From JADFXI01 sp963830245 (GTDB lineage: Bacteria; Nitrospirota; Thermodesulfovibrionia; Thermodesulfovibrionales; Dissulfurispiraceae): DNA of 64,000 nt. How positions within the stretch are numbered: position 1 is the stretch's first letter; every line of letters begins with the position of its first letter. The notes under the pieces were generated by a model. That model saw only the letters and a list, made by a program, of their open reading frames with translations, made no database searches and was not told the origin of the DNA. The stretch covers positions 1-64,000 of the forward strand of contig CAWHNC010000078.1 in the NCBI GenBank assembly GCA_963830245.1. The letters run 5' to 3'. Shown one piece after another: positions 58,934 through 64,000 of the stretch. A program made the translations under genes and the position numbers.

Positions 58934-61054
58934 TTATCTTGCGTTTTCCATTTCCTCTTTCTCCAGAACCATTAAAAGCCGGGAAATATCCAGTATCAAT
59001 GCCACTGTCCCATCCCCCAATATGGTTGCACCTGATACACCTTCAACATTTTTATAAAACCTGCCCAGCGATTTGATAACTGTCTGGTGTTCTCCGATGA
59101 CCTGATCGACTACAAAACCTATGTTGCTGTTCTCTATTTCGGTAATCACGATCTGCTCGATGTCAGGCACGGTGCCGTTTATTCCGAACAGTTCTCTCAA
59201 TTTAATGTACGGAATTATCCTGCCGCGAACATTGGCTATGTGCCTGCCGTGGGCTTCGGCTGAGTCCTCTTTCGTCAGCTCCACGCATTCTTTAACAACA
59301 GAAAGCGGTAAGACGAAATGGTCCTCCCCCATTCTCACCAGCAGGCCGTCGATTATGGCAAGAGTCAAAGGCAGCTTTATGGAAATTGTCGTTCCGGCGC
59401 CTCTCGCGCTGCTTATGTCGATGGTCCCCCTCAGCGCGTCAATCCCACGTTTCACAACGTCCATTCCAACCCCCCTGCCGGATATATTCGTGACCTGCTT
59501 CGAGGTCGAGAAGCCGGGGGAGAATATCAGAGAGAAAATTTCTTTGTCGGACAATTCCGCGTCCGCCTTTATCAGGCCCCTCTCTACCGCCTTTGTACGC
59601 ACTGCGTCCCTGTCGATACCCGCCCCGTCGTCTTTTATCTGAATCAGTATGTTTGCGCCGGAATGAACTGCGGAAAGAAGTATCGTCCCTTTTCCGGGTT
59701 TCCCGGCTGCCTTCCGCATATCAGGCGGTTCAATACCATGGTCTATACTGTTTCTGATCAGATGAACCATAGGGTCGTTCAACTGGTCTATTACCGTCTT
59801 GTCCAGTTCCGTATCCGCACCCTCGGTGGTAAGCTCAATATCCTTGCCGAGCTCAAGCGAGAGGTCACGGACCAGGCGCTTGAACCTGCTGAACGTGGTG
59901 CCTATGGGGAGCATGCGGATGCTCATCGTGTTGTCACGGAGTTCCCACATCAGGCGTTCGACATCCTCGGCCACAGACAGCATTCCGGCGTCCTGAAGTC
60001 TCTCGGCCGCCTGGTTCAGCCTGGCGTGGACAGTAACCAGCTCTCCCACAAGATTGACAAGCGAGTCCAGTTTGGCTGATGGCACACGCATGCTCGAGGC
60101 AGTCTCCGCTGCCTGTCGTTTCTCTCTGATCTCTTTTATATGCTGTTGCTCTGCAAGGGCAAACTGGACTGCGTCAGGTTTAACTAATCCTGCATCTATA
60201 AGTTTTTCTCCCAACTTTCTCTGCTCAGCCAACGTTTTCTCGAGGTCCTCCGGTTTCAGGTCCCCACGCTCTATTAGTATTTCCCCGAGTTTCTTGGAAT
60301 TCCCTTCAGTTTCAAAATGACCTTCTTTGGAAATAATCTCGATTTTTATTTCGGACTCGTCTTCTATAAATATAAAAATGTCTTTTATCGCATTGAGCGG
60401 GTGTTTCGTTGTAAGAAGTATGTCCCAGAAGATGTAGCAGTAATCCACCACATAATCATCAAGGAACGGAATATCGCATGTCTGCGCAACAATCTTGCAG
60501 TCTCCTAACCGCCCGATCTCATCCAACAACGAGAGCGGATTGATGCCGCGTAAATATATATCTTTCGGAGGCTTGAAACGTATGCTGTAAGTTCTTTCTT
60601 CCTCTTCTGCAGGCGGTTCAACCCTTCTCACATGTTCAGGCTTTGACGCCTCATCAGTATACCCTGCGCCTTTACCGGCGATGTTTTTCAAGGATTGTAC
60701 AAGCTTACTGTTTCTTGTCTCATCTGCCGCATCTCCGTTGCCCGCTTCATTCAGCATATTGCGGATTTGGTCTCGGGCCGCAAGGGTCAGGTCAATAAGA
60801 TCTTTGGTGACACTCAATTTCCCGTTGCGCACCATATCAAAAACCGTTTCAACTTCATGGGTGAATTTCGCAATATTGTCAAAACCAAACATGGCGCCTG
60901 ATCCCTTTATCGTATGCATTGCCCTGAAGACACGCCCAATCAGCTCCGTATCGTCAGGCCGCTCTTCAAGGGCCAAAAGAGAGTTTTCAAGGTCGACAAG
61001 CAGTTCGTTTGCCTCTTCTATAAAAACATCCTTGCTTATATTCATTGTCGTCAT
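58934..61054 (-). CDS. cheA: Chemotaxis histidine kinase CheA, module 3
   Basis: 706 residues. HPt with H47 in RAMHTIKGSGAMFGF; P2-like region (YSIRFKPPKDIYLRGINPLS, YCYIFWDILLTT); MshEN-like helices (GEILIERGDLKPEDLEKTL, GEKLIDAGLVKPDAVQFAL); dimerisation, ATPase (HLIRNSIDHGIEPP, GRGVGMDVVKRGI) and CheW domains, ending in SGATILGDGTVALILDISRL. The same unusual domain order as 50854-52986, so both descend from one gene. CCGGAGG precedes the ATG. All catalytic motifs are present. Confidence 0.95.
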   Translation of the reverse strand: MTTMNISKDVFIEEANELLVDLENSLLALEERPDDTELIGRVFRAMHTIKGSGAMFGFDNIAKFTHEVETVFDMVRNGKLSVTKDLIDLTLAARDQIRNMLNEAGNGDAADETRNSKLVQSLKNIAGKGAGYTDEASKPEHVRRVEPPAEEEERTYSIRFKPPKDIYLRGINPLSLLDEIGRLGDCKIVAQTCDIPFLDDYVVDYCYIFWDILLTTKHPLNAIKDIFIFIEDESEIKIEIISKEGHFETEGNSKKLGEILIERGDLKPEDLEKTLAEQRKLGEKLIDAGLVKPDAVQFALAEQQHIKEIREKRQAAETASSMRVPSAKLDSLVNLVGELVTVHARLNQAAERLQDAGMLSVAEDVERLMWELRDNTMSIRMLPIGTTFSRFKRLVRDLSLELGKDIELTTEGADTELDKTVIDQLNDPMVHLIRNSIDHGIEPPDMRKAAGKPGKGTILLSAVHSGANILIQIKDDGAGIDRDAVRTKAVERGLIKADAELSDKEIFSLIFSPGFSTSKQVTNISGRGVGMDVVKRGIDALRGTIDISSARGAGTTISIKLPLTLAIIDGLLVRMGEDHFVLPLSVVKECVELTKEDSAEAHGRHIANVRGRIIPYIKLRELFGINGTVPDIEQIVITEIENSNIGFVVDQVIGEHQTVIKSLGRFYKNVEGVSGATILGDGTVALILDISRLLMVLEKEEMENAR

Positions 61055-61132
61055 AAGGGCCTCCGGTTTTCGTTATCGCGATTTCTGCAACCGACATATT
61101 TTGCCCGGTGAAGAAAGTTCGTTGCTGTGTAT

Positions 61133-61480
61133 TCAGGAACTGCGCTCTACCCACAAACACGTTTTGCAAACATCAAGCACGCATCCCACATGCCTTCTAA
61201 GTCCCGCTTCGTCCACTGCCTTTCCGAAAGGCCCTGAGATACTGTCGCTGAATGAAAGGGTTTTCTGAAGCTTCACAGATGTGCGGTGAGCTGAACAAAA
61301 GAGTTCAAGACACGAGATGTCGATATCGTAAATATTTTTTACATTCAGAATCACTTTATCCACCGTGTGCAGTGCGTTGACAAAATTTGATTTCAGTTCT
61401 TCGTTATCCTGTATGCCAAGACTTCCTTCAAATGTGAGAACCCCGATACCTGCGGGCTGTTCAACGTCGAAAATTACCAT
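61133..61480 (-). CDS. STAS domain protein, module 3
   Basis: 115 residues. VLTFEGSLGIQDNEELKSNF, VILNVKNIYDIDISCLELF and CSAHRTSVKLQKTLSFSDSI define the STAS fold; IDISCLELF is the segment around the usual phospho-site. The tail CVLDVCKTCLWVE parallels the module-1 STAS protein. It lies between cheY and cheA in the same order as cheY-delta/STAS/cheA near 53 kb, showing module duplication. Confidence 0.86.
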   Translation of the reverse strand: MVIFDVEQPAGIGVLTFEGSLGIQDNEELKSNFVNALHTVDKVILNVKNIYDIDISCLELFCSAHRTSVKLQKTLSFSDSISGPFGKAVDEAGLRRHVGCVLDVCKTCLWVERSS

Positions 61481-61493
61481 TCCAGTGCACCTC

Positions 61494-61859
61494 TCATTTC
61501 ACAAACTTTTTAACTACACTAACCAGCTCTTCGGGCTTGAAAGGCTTCACGAGCCACCCGCTCGCTCCAGCCTGTTTCCCTTCCTGTTTCTTTGCGTCCT
61601 GCGATTCGGTGGTGAGCATCACTATAGGCGTGAACTTGCTCGCCGGTTTGGCCCTCAGTTGTTTTATAAGTTCAATCCCGTCCATTTCCGGCATGTTCAG
61701 GTCGGTCACCACCATCTCGACTTTCGTGCCGTTCACTTTATCTAGGGCATCTTTGCCATGCACTGCTGAAACCACTTCGTAGCCCGCACTCTTAAGCGCA
61801 AAGCCCACAAGCTGTCTCATTGATGCCGAATCGTCCACTATCATTACAGTCTTCCCCAT
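61494..61859 (-). CDS. cheY: Chemotaxis response regulator CheY
   Basis: 121 residues, AAAGGAGGGG before the ATG. Complete single-domain receiver: D9/D10 in MIVDDSASMRQL, phospho-acceptor D53 in VTDLNMPEMDG, conserved Thr in VMLTTES and Lys in WLVKPFKPEEL. It is the only intact CheY of the array and probably receives phosphate from both CheA proteins. It differs from the deleted copy at 53407-53655 by 39 internal codons. Confidence 0.95.
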   Translation of the reverse strand: MGKTVMIVDDSASMRQLVGFALKSAGYEVVSAVHGKDALDKVNGTKVEMVVTDLNMPEMDGIELIKQLRAKPASKFTPIVMLTTESQDAKKQEGKQAGASGWLVKPFKPEELVSVVKKFVK

Positions 61860-61876
61860 TTTTGTCCCCTCCTTTG

Positions 61877-63037
61877 TTATCCTCGCTGGTTCATTAAGGC
61901 CTGTCGCATCACTTCTCTTTCAGAGTCCATTGTATACATCTTTTCAAGCAGTTCTATATCTCCATTGCCTTCTGACAGCAGGCCCTCATGGATATGCCCT
62001 GTCTTTTGTGTTATCACCTCAAAATCCGTTTTAAATGCCAGTAGAGGTTCTATAACGTGCTCTATCCGCTGCCTCGTTATGTCCTGAAACTGCATTGATA
62101 TCACTACACTGCTTATGTCCTGGGCAAGGCTCCCGGTCTCCCTGGTAAGCTCATCTATCCTGCTGCCGGCCTCCTGCATGACCGCATCGAGTTTTTGCAG
62201 GGTATCGGTTACAACTGATTCTGCTTCAAGGGATTTCACCGCGCTCTCGGAAGTGTCCGTTTCGGTCCGCTCATAGATCTCTTTGATATGCGCCTCTACT
62301 TTTGATATGCGTTTCCGGACATCGTCTGCCGCAGTATTTGACCGGTCGGAAAGCCTTCTTACTTCATCCGCTACTACCGCGAACCCCCTGCCGTGCTCGC
62401 CTGCCCTCGCAGCCTCGATAGCTGCATTCAACGCAAGCAGGTTGGTCTGGTCGGCTATATATTCGATCTCGCTTACCGCCTTTTTTATGTTCGCCGTATC
62501 TTCAATGACTATCTTTATATTGTCGAGCGTCTGCTGCTCATTCGCTGTGCTTTCCTTTAATCTTTCAATTACCGAGGTAAGGACTTTCTTGCTCAATTCG
62601 ATAAGCGTAGTGCTGTTGTTGCCGCTGCCTGTAAAACTGCCTACTGCTTCCGATGCCTTTGCCGTTTGATTGTTGGCCCTTTCCACAATATTCATGAAAC
62701 GCTCTCCGATTTCAAGTGCAGCGTTCTCCGTCTGTTCTGTCACTTCCCTGAGCTGCTCTGCCAGTACCGGAACAATTCTCGCCTTTTCAGATACAAGCTT
62801 TGCTATTGAAGCGATCAGCGAATCGGTCTCTGCAACATACTTTTGATGTTTTATTGAATCATGGGTCCTGATTAAAGCGATTTTCCGTCTCAAAAGAAAA
62901 TAAATGACAAGTGCGGAAATCGTGCAAGCCGCCATTGTCAGAACAATCCTGAAAATCATGTTGCTTATAAACGAAACAGGAATGACAAGCAATAGAATAA
63001 TCAACAGTTTGTTTAATAACTTCCAGTCAGTTTTCAT
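61877..63037 (-). CDS. Membrane-anchored methyl-accepting chemotaxis protein without sensor domain
   Basis: 386 residues from ATG 63037 (AAAGGGAGA upstream); the frame extends to 63115 but overlaps the previous gene. Two adjacent membrane helices at about 8-28 and 30-50 leave no periplasmic domain. The signalling hairpin has EIEYIADQTNLLALNAAIEA and GFAVVADEVRRLSDRSN. The C-terminus (SSVVISMQFQDITRQRIEHV) is the DIT(R/K)Q motif seen in MCP-like proteins related to phosphatase or McpB-type regulators. It precedes cheY by 18 bp. Confidence 0.9.
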   Translation of the reverse strand: MKTDWKLLNKLLIILLLVIPVSFISNMIFRIVLTMAACTISALVIYFLLRRKIALIRTHDSIKHQKYVAETDSLIASIAKLVSEKARIVPVLAEQLREVTEQTENAALEIGERFMNIVERANNQTAKASEAVGSFTGSGNNSTTLIELSKKVLTSVIERLKESTANEQQTLDNIKIVIEDTANIKKAVSEIEYIADQTNLLALNAAIEAARAGEHGRGFAVVADEVRRLSDRSNTAADDVRKRISKVEAHIKEIYERTETDTSESAVKSLEAESVVTDTLQKLDAVMQEAGSRIDELTRETGSLAQDISSVVISMQFQDITRQRIEHVIEPLLAFKTDFEVITQKTGHIHEGLLSEGNGDIELLEKMYTMDSEREVMRQALMNQRG

Positions 63038-63068
63038 TATGTTCTCCCTTTGCATATTAAGACCACGC

Positions 63069-63398
63069 TCAAAAATTTCTTCTGTATGAACATTTCTCTT
63101 TGTAGCTATTCGCAATGTCGGAGGAAACTTTTTTACAAGAGTTGCCGGGCATCTCGGTATCGATTATTACAAGGTCATATTCGTCCCTGCCCTCATCAAT
63201 CATTAAAAGTGCGTTTCCACCGCTATTTGCCTGGCTTACGATAAATCCGCTGTCTTCAAATAAAAAAGCTATCGCTGTCCGGAGCAGGCTGTCGTTGGCA
63301 ACGAGCAATATGTGACCTTTAGGTATTTCTTTCTTAATCATTCGTTGGCCTGAACTTTCAGAACTTTTACTTATTTTTTTATTGGTCACTTGTCTCAT
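63069..63398 (-). CDS. Truncated receiver-domain protein
   Basis: 109 residues, CAGAGGAGAT upstream; first gene of the chemosensory operon. After a polar leader of about 27 residues a receiver begins (GHILLVANDSLLRTAIAFLF), with the acidic pair reduced to AND, and reaches the phospho-site in YDLVIIDTEMPG. It then ends in an unrelated basic tail (ANSYKEKCSYRRNF). Strand 4 to helix 5 of a normal receiver are missing, so it is a decayed or pseudo-receiver. Confidence 0.7.
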   Translation of the reverse strand: MRQVTNKKISKSSESSGQRMIKKEIPKGHILLVANDSLLRTAIAFLFEDSGFIVSQANSGGNALLMIDEGRDEYDLVIIDTEMPGNSCKKVSSDIANSYKEKCSYRRNF

Positions 63399-63436
63399 CG
63401 CCTATCTCCTCTGTCTCGTGCCGCACATCAGATATA

Positions 63437-63452
63437 AGCAATATGGATACCA
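63437..63452 (-). promoter_or_regulatory. Sigma-54 (-24/-12) promoter of the chemosensory operon
   Basis: On the minus strand 63452 to 63437 reads TGGTATCCATATTGCT, matching TGGCAC-N5-TTGCW with GG and GC ten bases apart and a perfect TTGCT. It is 39 bp upstream of the first gene (start 63398) and just downstream of a sigma-54 activator gene. Confidence 0.68.
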
Positions 63453-63512
63453 GACTTAGTACCGATTGAATTGAAAGAGAAAAATCAGAAAAATTCCTGA
63501 GCAGGAGTATGG

Positions 63513-63563
63513 GAAAAAGAGAGACCTTACAGTTTTGCTATAGCAAAACTGTAAGGTCTCTCT
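63513..63563 (-). terminator. 46-bp perfect palindrome terminator after the sigma-54 activator
   Basis: 63518-63563 is a perfect palindrome (half 63518-63540 begins AGAGAGACCTTACAG; centre TATA). On the minus strand, reading away from the activator's stop at 63586, the stem is followed by TTTTT (63517-63513). This is a strong intrinsic terminator that separates the activator transcript from the chemosensory operon. Confidence 0.85.
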
Positions 63564-63585
63564 GGCAGCGGGTCAATCTGTTTTA

Positions 63586-64000
63586 TTATAAATCGTACAG
63601 TTTTATTTTCTTCAGCAAGGTAGTGTGTGCAATTTGCAATATTTGAGCGGCCTTTGTTTTATTGCCCCTTGTGTGTTTAAGGGCAAGCCTGATAGCATGC
63701 TTCTCAGCCTCACTTATGCTCATTGGCGCTTCGTGGTCATACGTTATGGGACCTTCACTTGCCCTCGCCATACCTTGACGAACAATATCCATGCTGATTG
63801 TGTCACCCTCACATAAAAGGACAGCCCTCCTTATCGTATTCTTCAGTTCCCTCACATTACCGGGCCAGGGTTGCCTCTCCAGAAAGTCAAGTGCATCATC
63901 GCTTATATACGTGACCCCTTTCTTGAGTTCCATGGAGGCCTCCGAGAGAAACGTCCGGGCCAGTGACACTACCCCATCACCTATATCCCTCAGGGGTGGA
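63586..64000 (-). CDS. Sigma-54-dependent activator, C-terminal part (cut by window edge)
   Basis: The frame is open from the right edge to the stop at 63586. Visible are PPLRDIGDGVVSLARTFL, the sensor region WPGNVRELKNTIRRAVLL and a Fis-type helix-turn-helix (LKHTRGNKTKAAQILQIAHT). Walker A and GAFTGA lie outside the window, as does any sensor domain. A GTG at 63969 is not the true start because the homology continues upstream of it. The likely target is the -24/-12 promoter at 63437-63452, upstream of the chemotaxis genes. Confidence 0.9.
   Translation of the reverse strand, partial: PPLRDIGDGVVSLARTFLSEASMELKKGVTYISDDALDFLERQPWPGNVRELKNTIRRAVLLCEGDTISMDIVRQGMARASEGPITYDHEAPMSISEAEKHAIRLALKHTRGNKTKAAQILQIAHTTLLKKIKLYDL

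Overview
The window comes from a Gram-negative (diderm), probably anaerobic bacterium. Evidence includes NodT-type and FlgO-type outer-membrane proteins, lipoproteins, a corrinoid-dependent demethylation cluster, a heme-pathway radical SAM enzyme next to hemE, sigma-54 regulators and expanded chemotaxis receptors. The gene mix resembles Nitrospirota (Thermodesulfovibrionia-like) or Desulfobacterota; this is inference, since no rRNA or marker set is present.

Layout. (1) 1-5.7 kb is an accessory island. A TIR-like, defence-type gene is split by an IS630 element with identifiable ends. Next come two copies of a cassette made of a tRNA-Thr 3' fragment and a HicB-like antitoxin gene. Between the copies lie a nucleotidyltransferase/HEPN pair and two unknown membrane proteins; a DUF2442 protein follows the second copy. 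(2) 5.8-9.0 kb holds a membrane PP2C (SpoIIE/RsbU) phosphatase, a small exported SnoaL/DUF4440-like protein with a 9-bp repeat in its signal peptide, and a flavoprotein. (3) 9.0-17.9 kb is a complete corrinoid O-demethylase-type system: pterin methyltransferase, corrinoid protein, UroD-family methyltransferase, MFS transporter, DUF1638 protein and reductive activator. It is arranged around a sigma-54-dependent PAS regulator with divergent -24/-12 promoters. (4) 18-28 kb has a chemoreceptor, a MacAB/NodT-type tripartite export system with two nearly identical adaptors, and a two-component pair. (5) 28-42 kb is mostly housekeeping: L,D-transpeptidase, release-factor-like protein, hemE plus an AhbC/AhbD/NirJ-like enzyme, hflX, DedA, ChaN/PDZ, DUF362 ferredoxin, RlmI-like methylase, patatin, FlgO-like lipoproteins and radical SAM proteins. 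Several intergenic inverted repeats lie between these genes.

(6) 42-63.4 kb is one long minus-strand chemosensory array with two cheA, three cheR-type genes, two intact cheW, three receptors plus a membrane MCP, two STAS proteins, cheB, cheD, one intact cheY and a sensor kinase. It appears to have grown by module duplication followed by decay. Remnants are an internally deleted cheY, a cheD reduced to its ends, a 13-codon cheW start, and another cheD broken by a +1 frameshift before its conserved C-terminus. One receptor has nine 91-residue HAMP-type repeats, five of them nearly identical at DNA level. The array is preceded by a good -24/-12 promoter, and the end of a sigma-54 activator gene lies just upstream, so the two probably form a regulatory unit. 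No flagellar genes are present, so the output may be pilus motility or another cellular function.
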